DNA of 40,330 nt from an uncultured Clostridia bacterium (GTDB lineage Bacteria; Bacillota; Clostridia; Oscillospirales; Ruminococcaceae), in assembly GCA_947175655.1 (NCBI GenBank), contig CAMWNQ010000002.1, forward strand, positions 1 to 40,330. The letters are read 5' to 3'. The notes below the pieces were generated by a model that ran no database searches, had not been told where the DNA came from, and saw only the letters and a list, made by a program, of their open reading frames with translations. Below are positions 1 to 9,688 of this stretch, in pieces; position 1 is the first letter of the stretch, and each line of letters opens with the position of its first letter. The position numbers and the translations under genes are program-made.

Positions 1-65
1 AATTTATTTCTTATTATAAGGCAATTATTCTAATTTGTCAATAGGTAAAATAAGCAATAAATACA

Positions 66-88
66 GGCGGTCAACGACCGCCTTTTTT
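66..88 (+). terminator. Rho-independent terminator (ggcggtc-aac-gaccgcc + T6)
   Basis: Perfect 7-bp stem at 66-72/76-82 with a 3-nt loop, followed by TTTTTT at 83-88; presumably ends a gene left of the window. Confidence 0.85.
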
Positions 89-221
89 ATGCAGGTTAAT
101 TTACAAAAAAATATTTAAAACCTGATGAATTTCTATGATTTTATTATAAAACAAATCCATTTAAAAATCAATGTGCAAAATAAACGAATATTTAGGTCAA
201 ATTGCCCTATTTCATGATGTT

Positions 222-265
222 TTTATATGTAATAATAAAGATTATAATATCAAATTACATATAAA
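222..265 (+). promoter_or_regulatory. 12-bp inverted repeat flanking a TATAAT box upstream of an XRE regulator (putative operator)
   Basis: tttatatgtaat (222-233) and attacatataaa (254-265) are perfect reverse complements; TATAAT at 243-248 lies between them. Confidence 0.6.
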
Positions 266-281
266 TTAAGGAGAAAATATC

Positions 282-521
282 ATGAATAAAAGATTAAAAG
301 AACTTCGTTTAGCAAAAGGTTACACACAGATTAAGATGCAGATGGAAACCGATATTGACCAGAGCGACTATTCAAAAATTGAAAGAGGATATCGTGAGCT
401 TTCAATTAGACAAGCAATTATCATAGCCAAAATTTTTAACACAAGTATAGATTACATTACAGGTCTTACAGATGTAAAAGAACCATATCCCAGAAATAAA
501 GATACAGATGAAATCAAATGA
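282..521 (+). CDS. Small XRE-family helix-turn-helix transcriptional regulator
   Basis: 79 aa; HTH_3-like pattern MNKRLKELRLAKGYTQIKMQMETDIDQSDYSKIERGYRELSIRQAIIIAKIFNTSIDYITG; aaggag RBS upstream. Confidence 0.85.
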   Translation: MNKRLKELRLAKGYTQIKMQMETDIDQSDYSKIERGYRELSIRQAIIIAKIFNTSIDYITGLTDVKEPYPRNKDTDEIK

Positions 522-547
522 AAAAAAAGACGGATTTTTAATCCGTC
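521..547 (-). terminator. Rho-independent terminator for the minus-strand ABC operon
   Basis: gacggatt...aatccgtc hairpin; the A8 run at 521-528 is a T-run on the minus strand. Confidence 0.75.
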
Positions 548-559
548 CTGAAAATCACT

Positions 560-1885
560 TTAAATTTTTTTAAATCTGGACTTCTGTCCAAAATTAAGCG
601 ATGATGTAAAAATCTTATCGGAGTTAAATATCTTTAATGCAAAGAACATACAAATTACAAATACAACAGCCTGATAGATAATTCCAAATATAAAAATCTG
701 AGTATTTCCAAACATCAGATTATTCATAGCAGTAAAAGTATGAGTAAATGGTATAATATAAACTACAATTCTTATAACTGACGGAAGAGTATTTATATCT
801 GAAATCATTGAAATCATATATGGAACCATTGCACACATCATAACTGGCATTATAAGACTCTGTGCAGATTTTGCATCATTAGCCATAGCACCCAGTATAA
901 TTGAGACTGAAAGAGAAATCATAATAGTTAAAAACATCTGCACACCAACAAGAAGATAATCAACTATTCCAAGATTCAATCCGAGTTGTTTCATAGCGTT
1001 ATCATATGATAAAGTTTCTGATATGAGATTTCCAAGTCCTTCACTTTCAATTGCAGATGTCATAGCATTTCCGACAAATAAATAATATCCAACCATAAAT
1101 AATACTGCATTAATAAGAGCTATTATTGCAGCAGCGAGCATCTTCGAACCAAGTACTGAGGTTCTCGAAACAGGTGCGGAAAGAAGAGTTTCAAGAGTTT
1201 TGTCAATTTTTTCTGTTGAGATTGCCCCTATAATCATCTGTGATGTAAACATAACAAGAACAAATACAATAATCGGAATAATCATATTCTGTACAGAAAT
1301 ATTCTGAAGAATAGTATTCATACTTATTTTTGCAGATTTATCAGATACAACAGTAACTTCTTCTACCGTAAAAGGATTTTGTACAAGAGATATGTCTTCT
1401 TCTGAAAATCCCCCATGTTTCATAAGCTGATTTCCTATAACGGATTTCATAAGAGACAATCCACCACTTGTACTTGAAGTCATTGTAGAAATTGATGATG
1501 ATGATTTCATAACCGATATTGCTTCAAGAGCAGATAAATTTCTGTTTTCAAGAAGTTCAGAAGTAAAACCCTCTGGAATTATTATAAGATTTTCAATATC
1601 ATTTTTTTTCATAATCTCTGAATGACTTAATTCAGAAGAATTTTTGTCAATAAAATTTATTACTGCTCCCATCTGCTTCATTTCTTCAAAGATACTGTCT
1701 GTAAAATCAGTTTCATCATAATTGAGTATATTTATTTTATATTCATTTTTTGACATTTCATCTATTGATGTTTTCATAACCTGTCCAACAATTGCAAACA
1801 TAACTGACATTATAACTATACCAAGAATCATTTGCTTGTTAATAAGTTCTGTAAGTTCTTTTTTAAGAAGATTAATGAATTTCAT
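560..1885 (-). CDS. ABC-2 type transporter permease (NatB-like)
   Basis: N-terminal TM, large extracellular domain and C-terminal TM cluster (TSQMIIGAISTEKIDKTLETLLSAPVSRTSVLGSKM). Start placed at MKFINLLKKEL (1885), overlapping the ATPase stop; the ORF track extends to 1954. Confidence 0.85.
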   Translation of the reverse strand: MKFINLLKKELTELINKQMILGIVIMSVMFAIVGQVMKTSIDEMSKNEYKINILNYDETDFTDSIFEEMKQMGAVINFIDKNSSELSHSEIMKKNDIENLIIIPEGFTSELLENRNLSALEAISVMKSSSSISTMTSSTSGGLSLMKSVIGNQLMKHGGFSEEDISLVQNPFTVEEVTVVSDKSAKISMNTILQNISVQNMIIPIIVFVLVMFTSQMIIGAISTEKIDKTLETLLSAPVSRTSVLGSKMLAAAIIALINAVLFMVGYYLFVGNAMTSAIESEGLGNLISETLSYDNAMKQLGLNLGIVDYLLVGVQMFLTIMISLSVSIILGAMANDAKSAQSLIMPVMMCAMVPYMISMISDINTLPSVIRIVVYIIPFTHTFTAMNNLMFGNTQIFIFGIIYQAVVFVICMFFALKIFNSDKIFTSSLNFGQKSRFKKI

Positions 1886-2621
1886 TATTAACCACCACTC
1901 TTTCAAATACTTCTTCAAGATTTGATGCATTATATCTTGATTTAAGTTCATCAACTGAACCGACAGTCATAAGATGTCCGCCGGATACTATTCCCACACG
2001 GTCAGAAACAAATTCAATTTCAAGCATATTGTGTGAAGAAAGTAAAAAGGCTGTACCCTCTTCTTTTGCAAGACGTTTAATCATCTTTCTTATATCCATA
2101 GCATTTAAAACATCAAGACCACTTGTAGGTTCATCAAGAATCGCAAGTTTTGGCTTTGTCATTACGGCTCTTGCAAGTAGCAATTTTCTAATCATTCCAC
2201 GGCTGTAAGTACCTATTTTATCATTCAGACGTTCTTTAAGACCGCATATTTCCGAAGCCCTCTGTACATAACTTTCTATTGTTGCAGGGTCAGTAGTAAA
2301 AAGACCTGCCATAAATTTAAGATATGCTTTGCCTTTCATATTTTTATATGCACCGGCTTCATCGGGAAGATATGTAATACATTCCCTTACTTTTTCAGGT
2401 TCTTTTATAACGCTGAACCCGTTTACAATGGCATCACCTGCTGTAGGTTTAATAAGCGTTGAAATCATTCTTATAGTAGTTGTCTTGCCAGCACCGTTTG
2501 AACCAATCAAAGCAAATATTTCACCTTTTTTAACGCTGAAACTTATATTGTTAGCAGCTAAAACAGTAGTATACTGTTTTGTAAGACCGTTTACTTCAAG
2601 AACATTATTATTAATATCCAT
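1872..2621 (-). CDS. ABC transporter ATP-binding protein (NatA-like)
   Basis: Walker A GSNGAGKTT, YSRGMIRK signature region, Walker B LAILDEPTSGLD. Confidence 0.92.
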   Translation of the reverse strand: MDINNNVLEVNGLTKQYTTVLAANNISFSVKKGEIFALIGSNGAGKTTTIRMISTLIKPTAGDAIVNGFSVIKEPEKVRECITYLPDEAGAYKNMKGKAYLKFMAGLFTTDPATIESYVQRASEICGLKERLNDKIGTYSRGMIRKLLLARAVMTKPKLAILDEPTSGLDVLNAMDIRKMIKRLAKEEGTAFLLSSHNMLEIEFVSDRVGIVSGGHLMTVGSVDELKSRYNASNLEEVFERVVVNNEIH

Positions 2622-2647
2622 TTTAAGTCTCCTTTCAGATTTTTATT

Positions 2648-3169
2648 TTATATTTCATCATTATCTGAATTCATATATGTTTTATATCTGAACTTGTAAA
2701 CAAATGCAAGCACAGATCTTACTACAACATAATACATTAATGCAATATAGAAGCTCCAGAACATATAAATATTTATATATCCCCCAATAACAATACCAAT
2801 AGCAAGACCATAAACCAAAAAATAATATTCATTTTTTCCGACATCAGAAACTATTTGATTTTTGAGTTCATCATTTTCTCTGATATAATATTTTTTCAGC
2901 TTTTCTTTATTTTTAAGCATTGAAATATATCTTATGCAATTTATAATGCTAGTAAATATAACGGCTAAAGACATACCATTAATAAAACCTCTGAAAAAGT
3001 CTTCTTTCAATACAATATCAGAAGCATTAAAAAATCCTTTATTTTCCATAATCATAAGTACAAGCATAACAACCGACATTACTGATGAAAAAACCATTCT
3101 TAATTTAAGTTTATTTTTATAAGCATTCATATCAAAAACCGTCCTCCATAAATACTTCGGAGAAATCAA
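2648..3169 (-). CDS. Small integral membrane protein of unknown function, co-transcribed with the XRE regulator and ABC exporter
   Basis: 173 aa with about 4 hydrophobic segments; start overlaps the end of the upstream XRE gene. Confidence 0.75.
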   Translation of the reverse strand: MISPKYLWRTVFDMNAYKNKLKLRMVFSSVMSVVMLVLMIMENKGFFNASDIVLKEDFFRGFINGMSLAVIFTSIINCIRYISMLKNKEKLKKYYIRENDELKNQIVSDVGKNEYYFLVYGLAIGIVIGGYINIYMFWSFYIALMYYVVVRSVLAFVYKFRYKTYMNSDNDEI

Positions 3170-3347
3170 AAACTTCTTCTATGGTGAGTCCGAAATAATG
3201 TGATATTTTATACGCAAGCACAAGCGATGCCGTATATTTTCCGACTTCTATTGACGTTATCGTCTGACGAGTTGTTCCAACAGCTAAAGCGAGTTCCTCC
3301 TGTGATATTTTACGTTGTTTTCTAAGTTCTCTGATTTTAGTTTTCAA
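3132..3347 (-). CDS. XRE-family transcriptional regulator
   Basis: 71 aa: [60 protein letters not shown]; typical compact HTH. Confidence 0.9.
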   Translation of the reverse strand: MKTKIRELRKQRKISQEELALAVGTTRQTITSIEVGKYTASLVLAYKISHYFGLTIEEVFDFSEVFMEDGF

Positions 3348-3372
3348 TAAAAAATCAGCCTCCTGTTTTGCT

Positions 3373-3432
3373 AAGTTAACTTTGCATTTTCAGTATATCA
3401 CATATTTTTGAAAATGTCAAGTAAACTTTGCA
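3373..3432 (-). promoter_or_regulatory. Consensus promoter with paired direct-repeat operator-like elements
   Basis: Minus strand: TTGACA (3415-3420), 17-nt spacer, TATACT (3392-3397). 14-bp repeats TGCAAAGTTTACTT (3419-3432) and TGCAAAGTTAACTT (3373-3386) lie on either side. Confidence 0.75.
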
Positions 3433-3439
3433 AAATATT

Positions 3440-3475
3440 CAAAAAAAAATACGGGCATATGAAAATATACCCGTA
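3440..3475 (-). terminator. Rho-independent terminator downstream of the ClpE-like gene
   Basis: tacggg...cccgta hairpin (3450-3475), with an A-rich tract at 3441-3449 that is T-rich on the minus strand. Confidence 0.65.
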
Positions 3476-3486
3476 ATTTATTATAA

Positions 3487-5796
3487 TTATTCTGATGTGA
3501 CTGTAATATTATCTCCATCAGCCGATATTAAAAGTTTATTTATCTTTAATGATTTTTCTATAATGATTTCCGCAATCTTATCTTCAACTTCCTGACGAAT
3601 AACACGTCTTATATCACGGGCATTATATGATTTTCCATAAGATTTTTCAGCTATTGTATTGAGAACTTTTTTATCATATTCAAGAGTTATATTTTTTTCT
3701 TCAAGAGGTTCTTTCATTTCTTCAAGCATAAGAGCTGCAATTTCTGAGAAATCTTCTTTTGAAAGTTTTCTGAAAGTTATAATTTCATCAATACGGCTTA
3801 TAAATTCAGGACGGAGGAATTCTCTTAATCCTTTGACAGCCTTTTCTTTTGAAATATCATTTTCAGTTTTATTGAAGCCTACACCTATTGTCTTATCAGT
3901 AGAACCAGCATTTGAAGTCATACATATAACAGTATGTTCAAAATTTATGTTTCTGCCATGAGCATCATCAATTCTGCCCTCATCAAGAATCTGCAGCAGT
4001 ATATTCATAACATCAGGATGAGCTTTTTCTATTTCATCAAAGAGTATAACTGAATAGGGTCTGCGTCTTACTTTTTCAGTGAGCTGACCTGCTTCATCAT
4101 ATCCAACATATCCTGGAGGTGAACCAATCATTCTAGAAACGGAATACTTTTCCATATATTCTGTCATATCAAGTCTTATAAGAGGATCAACAGAATCAAA
4201 AAGTTCACCTGCAAGAGCTTTTACAAGTTCCGTTTTTCCAACACCTGTAGGTCCTACAAAGATAAATGATGCTGGTCTTCTTTTCTTATTAAGCTGTGCT
4301 CTGGTTCTCTTGATAGCTTTTACAAGAGTATCAACAGCTTCATCCTGACCTACTATTTTTGATTTAAGAGAAGATTCAAGTTTTGAAAGCTTTATGAATT
4401 CTGTCTCAGCAATTTTGTTTGCTGGTATTCCTGTCCATTGTTCAATAACCTTTGCAACATCTTCTTCAGAAAGTTCAACATTTGATGCTTTTTCTGAAAG
4501 TTTTTTCAATTCATCTTCTTTATGAATAATTTCACCTTTAAGTTTTGCAATAAATTCATAATCCGGGTCAGCTTTTTCTTCCTGAACTTTTAAATTCTCA
4601 TTAAGTGTTTCAAAAGACTTTAAAGCCTTGTAATATTCTCCTATTTCTGGAGTCTGTATGCATTTTCTTGAACAAGCTTCATCAAGAAGGTCAATAGCCT
4701 TGTCAGGAAGGAATCTGTCATTGATATATCTTTCAGAAAGAACAGCACAGACTCTTGCCATATAATCAGATATATGAATATGATGATATTCTTCATAATG
4801 ACATTTTATTCCAAGAAGTACCTCAACTGTTTCATCAATAGTAGGCTCTACTACAGTAACAGGCTGAAAACGTCTTTCAAGTGCAGAATCCTTTTCGATA
4901 TATTTTCTGTATTCACCGAAAGTCGTTGCACCTATAACCTGAATTTCACCTCGTGAAAGAGCTGGCTTAAGGAGATTCGCAGCATTCATTGAACCTTCTG
5001 AATCTCCTGCACCGACAAGATTATGAACCTCATCAATAAACAATATTATATTTCCTTCACGCTTTACCTCATCAACAAGACCTTTAACACGGCTTTCAAA
5101 CTGACCTCGGAACTGAGTTCCAGCAATAAGGGCAGTAAGGTCAAGAAGATATATTTTCTTTGACTGAAGATTATATGGAACATCTCCAGATACTATTCTT
5201 TGTGCGATTCCTTCTGCAATAGCAGTCTTTCCCACACCTGGTTCACCTATAAGACAAGGATTGTTTTTAGTTCTTCTTGAAAGAATCTGAACTACTCTTG
5301 CTATTTCCTTATCTCTGCCAATTATATTATCAATCTTTCCGGACTCTGCCTTTTCAGAAAGATTTGTACAATAATTATCAAGAAATTTTTTTTCTTTTCC
5401 GCCTGAACCTTTTTTGTTCCCAAATCCAAAAAATCCGCCCTTTTCTCTGTTTTCCTTATTATTATCTTTATTTTTATTGTCAGAATTTTCAGGTTTTTTA
5501 GAACCATTCAAATTATTTAAATCATCATTATTAAATAAATTATGGATAAAATCAGGAATTGTACCTGAACCTCCCATTTCAAAATTTTCTCCATCCATAA
5601 GATCCATCATCTGATTGGACATCTGCTCAATCTCTTCATCTGTGATTCCAAGTTTTTCCATATATTCTGAAATCTGGGGAAGATGAAGTTCTTTTGCACA
5701 ATAAAAGCATAATCCCTCATTTTTCTTTTCATTTCCCTGCATAGACGTTAAGAAAACCACTGCTGGACGTTTTTTGCATCTGCTACACATCATCAT
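3487..5796 (-). CDS. clpE: ClpE-like AAA+ ATPase (ClpA/B family, two AAA modules, N-terminal C4 zinc finger)
   Basis: N-terminus [10 protein letters not shown]...CFYCAKE (McsA/ClpE-type zinc finger) instead of a Clp_N domain; Walker A motifs GEPGVGKT and [48 protein letters not shown] loop compatible with ClpP docking. Confidence 0.88.
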   Translation of the reverse strand: MMMCSRCKKRPAVVFLTSMQGNEKKNEGLCFYCAKELHLPQISEYMEKLGITDEEIEQMSNQMMDLMDGENFEMGGSGTIPDFIHNLFNNDDLNNLNGSKKPENSDNKNKDNNKENREKGGFFGFGNKKGSGGKEKKFLDNYCTNLSEKAESGKIDNIIGRDKEIARVVQILSRRTKNNPCLIGEPGVGKTAIAEGIAQRIVSGDVPYNLQSKKIYLLDLTALIAGTQFRGQFESRVKGLVDEVKREGNIILFIDEVHNLVGAGDSEGSMNAANLLKPALSRGEIQVIGATTFGEYRKYIEKDSALERRFQPVTVVEPTIDETVEVLLGIKCHYEEYHHIHISDYMARVCAVLSERYINDRFLPDKAIDLLDEACSRKCIQTPEIGEYYKALKSFETLNENLKVQEEKADPDYEFIAKLKGEIIHKEDELKKLSEKASNVELSEEDVAKVIEQWTGIPANKIAETEFIKLSKLESSLKSKIVGQDEAVDTLVKAIKRTRAQLNKKRRPASFIFVGPTGVGKTELVKALAGELFDSVDPLIRLDMTEYMEKYSVSRMIGSPPGYVGYDEAGQLTEKVRRRPYSVILFDEIEKAHPDVMNILLQILDEGRIDDAHGRNINFEHTVICMTSNAGSTDKTIGVGFNKTENDISKEKAVKGLREFLRPEFISRIDEIITFRKLSKEDFSEIAALMLEEMKEPLEEKNITLEYDKKVLNTIAEKSYGKSYNARDIRRVIRQEVEDKIAEIIIEKSLKINKLLISADGDNITVTSE

Positions 5797-5804
5797 TTAC
5801 TTGC

Positions 5805-6701
5805 TTACCTCCTGCTATCAATAAATAAGTTTGAATTATATATATGCTTAAAAATTTTTGTTTTTTCTATATCCTCTGTTCTGAAAAGTATCATTTCATC
5901 ATTTCCTATATTAACAAGCATTTTAAATATTAAAGTAAAAATTAAAATTAAAATTGCTGTTTCAATTATTCCATTGACCAATCCAAGAGTATGGTCAACT
6001 ATTCCGAATGCTGGTATCAAGTTTCTGTCTTCAATTGCAGAAGCCAGATATTTAAAAATAATCATAATAACAGAAAAGATGACAATAAACATAGCTGTTT
6101 TTATAAAAGATAATACAGGCTTTCTGATAAAATTCTCTTCTATATAAGAGGCATTAAGCATCTTATCATTATTATACATCATTTTTATGCTTTCGTCAAA
6201 TAATTCCTGTGACAAATCATAATTCTGAAAGCAAAGTGATGGTATATCAGTTTTAAGATAGTCAGACAAGATATTTATATATCCTCTGTTAACCTTCTGC
6301 ATAAATAAATCCTTGTCACTTATTGCTTCACCGTTTAAACCTGAACAATAATCATAAACTTTCTCAGATGTGTTTTCACCGCTCATCAGTATTTCATCAA
6401 GTTTATTAACATCAATCGCAATATTATAACCAAAACTATCAATGTAAACTTTATACTGCTGGCTGAAATTAATCCTTGATATATTTTCATTTATAATGGA
6501 TATATTTTTTTCTTCAACATAATTTGAATAAAGTGATTTTGAAAGTATGTCATTTAATTTATATGATACAAATATACTTAAAATATATCCTATTATTATG
6601 ATAAATGTCCTCGAAAAACCCCTTTTAACTGATACAAAGATAGTAACTAAAGTCAGAACTATGATAAATAAATCATAGAAATGATAAAATAAATTTTCCA
6701 A
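5805..6701 (-). CDS. CvpA-family-like membrane protein
   Basis: Four TM segments; N-terminus LFIIVLTLVTIFVSVKRGFSRTFIIIIGYILSIFVSY resembles the CvpA family. Confidence 0.65.
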   Translation of the reverse strand: MENLFYHFYDLFIIVLTLVTIFVSVKRGFSRTFIIIIGYILSIFVSYKLNDILSKSLYSNYVEEKNISIINENISRINFSQQYKVYIDSFGYNIAIDVNKLDEILMSGENTSEKVYDYCSGLNGEAISDKDLFMQKVNRGYINILSDYLKTDIPSLCFQNYDLSQELFDESIKMMYNNDKMLNASYIEENFIRKPVLSFIKTAMFIVIFSVIMIIFKYLASAIEDRNLIPAFGIVDHTLGLVNGIIETAILILIFTLIFKMLVNIGNDEMILFRTEDIEKTKIFKHIYNSNLFIDSRR

Positions 6702-6756
6702 TAAAAAGCCAGCTCCCCTTTCCTATTGTATGATACAGTATTATATTATATCATAA

Positions 6757-7926
6757 TTAGTTATTATAATCTATTCTATCAATTTTATCATATCCCATAA
6801 GAAATATATAATCATCACTTCTTCTGAACGAATTATAAGCATCAGTTATTTCAACTGTAGACCTGAGCTGACCATTAAAATCATATGCCATTATATTTTT
6901 TGAAGTCATAATATATGCACAATTATCATATATAGCAACATCTTTAAGCGGTTCAGAAGATTTTATTTTTATAGGTTCAGAATCTGCACTGGCAATTATA
7001 GTAAGAATATATTCCCTTCTTTTTTCATCATTTGTAATTATCGCTGAAGAATTGCCTTTTACATCTCCTCCGTCAAAATCACTCTCATAGACAAAATTAA
7101 CAACTATTTTTCCAGAATTATCATAATATGCACATTCTTCATCGCCAATAATGACTGCCCCTCCGGATTCAAGTGGATATGAATTTATGCAGAAAGTTTC
7201 AGCTGGTTCTGATATCCAGACAGGTTCACTTTTATCAAAATTTATTTTTTCCATTATATTTACCAAAGCACCATTCTTAGCATTTATAAAGCTTAAAAGA
7301 CAGCCCTCACTGTTTGACGTAAAACTTACATCAATTATTCTTTCAATGCAGTCTCTTCCATATATAAATTTTCCATTCTTATCATAAACAGTTAGAACAC
7401 TTGAAAATTTATCAGAATTTGTTACTATAGCTATATATCCCTGACTGCTTATTCTTCCGAAAATAATAGTATTCTCCATTTTTTTTGTAATTATTGTTTT
7501 CTTAGGAGATTCCACTCTGAAATTATATCCTCCGCTTTCATATATAAGAGCTTTACCGTCTGCTGTTTTCATAACAGCATTACTGTAAGCGTGCTGACGA
7601 CTTTCAAGAAGTCCGCCATTCTGATTATATATGTAAACATAGGCATCATTAAGAAGATAGCCAGTTTTTTTAGTCATATCAAACTGATATTCAGAGCCAC
7701 CATTTATTTCTATAGGAAAATTTCCCTCTGCAAGTTTTCCGTTATTCTGTATAGTTGTCTGATATTTTTCACCCAGACCTTCAAGTTTCGGATACCATTT
7801 ATCACGGTAATAATAAAGACCTCCGGCGATAATAATAAGTATAATAAATATAATAAGCTTAATTATACGCCTTTTACGTTTTTCTTTTTTTCTTTTTTCA
7901 ACAATATCAATTTCAAAATCAGGCAA
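6757..7926 (-). CDS. DUF5711-like single-pass membrane protein with beta-propeller-like ectodomain
   Basis: Short basic N-terminus, a single TM (IIKLIIFIILIIIAGGLYYY), and a repetitive beta-rich ectodomain. Confidence 0.6.
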   Translation of the reverse strand: MPDFEIDIVEKRKKEKRKRRIIKLIIFIILIIIAGGLYYYRDKWYPKLEGLGEKYQTTIQNNGKLAEGNFPIEINGGSEYQFDMTKKTGYLLNDAYVYIYNQNGGLLESRQHAYSNAVMKTADGKALIYESGGYNFRVESPKKTIITKKMENTIIFGRISSQGYIAIVTNSDKFSSVLTVYDKNGKFIYGRDCIERIIDVSFTSNSEGCLLSFINAKNGALVNIMEKINFDKSEPVWISEPAETFCINSYPLESGGAVIIGDEECAYYDNSGKIVVNFVYESDFDGGDVKGNSSAIITNDEKRREYILTIIASADSEPIKIKSSEPLKDVAIYDNCAYIMTSKNIMAYDFNGQLRSTVEITDAYNSFRRSDDYIFLMGYDKIDRIDYNN

Positions 7927-7984
7927 AATTTTTCACTCCTATTATATTATCATCAACCCAGAGAAAAATACAAAACTAATTACT

Positions 7985-8914
7985 TTAAATGCTATTCAAC
8001 GTTTCATCAATATATTGAAGATATGCTTTAGTCTGAAAATAATTTGTATCTTTCAATTTACTTCTATTGTTTTTATACCATAAATAACTATCTTTAAGAC
8101 CAGCTAACAAATCTGTTGTTTCAGGCAAATATTTTCTTTGCAATTCTACATCCAAAGCATATTCATAATCATAAAAACAAAAATAATTCCTTTGATTATC
8201 CACATTATTTACATTTATAAATTCAGGAATATCTTTTCCTGCCACCTTGTAACAAAGTTCAACCCATTCTTTAACAGTTATTAACTCAACATTTCCAACA
8301 TTAAATATGTGTTCACAAGGATGTTTTTCAAGTATGATCTGAATAAATATGCAAAGGTCTTTTATATTAAAAAATTGTAATTTCATATTTCCATCATGAG
8401 GCAAATAAAATTTTCGATTCTGGTCTGCACAATCAAAAACAAATATCTCTCTATATAAATTCTGCATTTCACCATATAAATATGGCGGTCTTAAAATGTA
8501 AGCGTCAGGAACATTTTCCAGAAGATATTTTTCTGCTTCAACTTTATTGCTTCCATAACTTCCCCATACAGAATTAAATCCGCATATTTGATTTTCACTA
8601 AATGGTTGCTTATTAGTTTCTGGATATACAGCACTTGAACTTAATAATATATAATCATCAAATTCTTCTACTGCATTCAATAATTGCTTTACATGTTCTT
8701 TGTTATAAGCGGTAATATCTAAAATCACATCAAACTTTATTCCACGTAATTTGTCACCGATATTATTTCTGTCACTCTCTATTAATTTTACACCTTCAAT
8801 TTGCTTTCTTGAATTTCTGTTAAGAACGTATACATCATCACCCAAATCAACAAAGTATTTTGCAACATACATACTTACAAAAATCGTTCCACCAGTAATA
8901 AGGACTTTCCTCAA
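7985..8914 (-). CDS. NAD-dependent epimerase/dehydratase (extended SDR family)
   Basis: N-terminal Rossmann region MRKVLITGGTIFVSMYVAKYFVDLGDDVYVLNR; SSAVYPE, RPPYLYG and FNVGN motifs. Confidence 0.85.
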   Translation of the reverse strand: MRKVLITGGTIFVSMYVAKYFVDLGDDVYVLNRNSRKQIEGVKLIESDRNNIGDKLRGIKFDVILDITAYNKEHVKQLLNAVEEFDDYILLSSSAVYPETNKQPFSENQICGFNSVWGSYGSNKVEAEKYLLENVPDAYILRPPYLYGEMQNLYREIFVFDCADQNRKFYLPHDGNMKLQFFNIKDLCIFIQIILEKHPCEHIFNVGNVELITVKEWVELCYKVAGKDIPEFINVNNVDNQRNYFCFYDYEYALDVELQRKYLPETTDLLAGLKDSYLWYKNNRSKLKDTNYFQTKAYLQYIDETLNSI

Positions 8915-8953
8915 TATTATCCCCTCCAGTTAAAATACAATTATCTGATTCTA

Positions 8954-9688
8954 TTAATAATAAACTTTATTTAAATAAAGTCCATGAGGCAATGCAGTTT
9001 TTCCTGCTTTCTGACGGTCTTTTGCATTAAGAATATCTGGTATATCTTCAGGTGAAAGTTTTCCCTCATTCACCCATATAAGAGTACCAACTATTATTCT
9101 AATCATATTATACAGAAATCCATCGCCTTTTACAAGTATTATCACACAATCATTATTTTTTTCTATTGATATATCATAAATAGTTCTCACTGTTGTTGAA
9201 ACGTTTGAACTGCTTGAACAAAATGAAGCAAAATCATGAGTTCCTATAAGATAGGCCGAGGCACGCTTTGCAAGTTCAATATCGAATTTTCTTCTGTAGT
9301 GAAGCATCAAATCAGATGCAAACGGATTTTTTGATTCACTGCAATGCATCTTATATATATATTCCTTAGCTTTACAGTCAAATCTTGCGTGAAAATTCTC
9401 ATCAGCCTCTTCACAAGATAGTATTGAAATATCATCAGGAAGATACCCATTTACTCCTCTTAAAAAATTACGGCAGGGTATTGAACTTGAAGTATGAACG
9501 TTAAAGCAATATTCATTTGCATGTACACCGGTATCTGTTCTTGAACAGCCGTTTATAGTGATTTTTTCATTCAGAACTCTGGAAACGGCTTTTTCAACCG
9601 TTTCCTGAATTGTAATTGCATTGTCCTGCCTCTGCCAGCCGTGATAATTAGTGCCTCTGTATGATATAATTACTTTAAGATTCCTCAT
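8954..9688 (-). CDS. truA: tRNA pseudouridine(38-40) synthase TruA
   Basis: ISYRGTNYHGWQRQ, GCSRTDTGVHA, DFASFCSS, GFLYNMIRIIVGTL motifs. Start set at MRNLKVIISYRG (9688); the ORF extension to 9805 overlaps the neighbour. Confidence 0.95.
   Translation of the reverse strand: MRNLKVIISYRGTNYHGWQRQDNAITIQETVEKAVSRVLNEKITINGCSRTDTGVHANEYCFNVHTSSSIPCRNFLRGVNGYLPDDISILSCEEADENFHARFDCKAKEYIYKMHCSESKNPFASDLMLHYRRKFDIELAKRASAYLIGTHDFASFCSSSSNVSTTVRTIYDISIEKNNDCVIILVKGDGFLYNMIRIIVGTLIWVNEGKLSPEDIPDILNAKDRQKAGKTALPHGLYLNKVYY

Noticed and set aside
3659-3961. Plus-strand ORFs antisense to the ClpE-like gene (also 4774-4956, 5277-5501, 5414-5614)
   Set aside because: They overlap a well-supported gene, show no family motifs, and have compositions expected from antisense reading of AT-rich coding DNA.
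7591-8031. 146-aa plus-strand ORF across the DUF5711-like and epimerase gene ends
   Set aside because: F/Y/K/I-rich translation typical of spurious antisense frames; no RBS or recognised motif.
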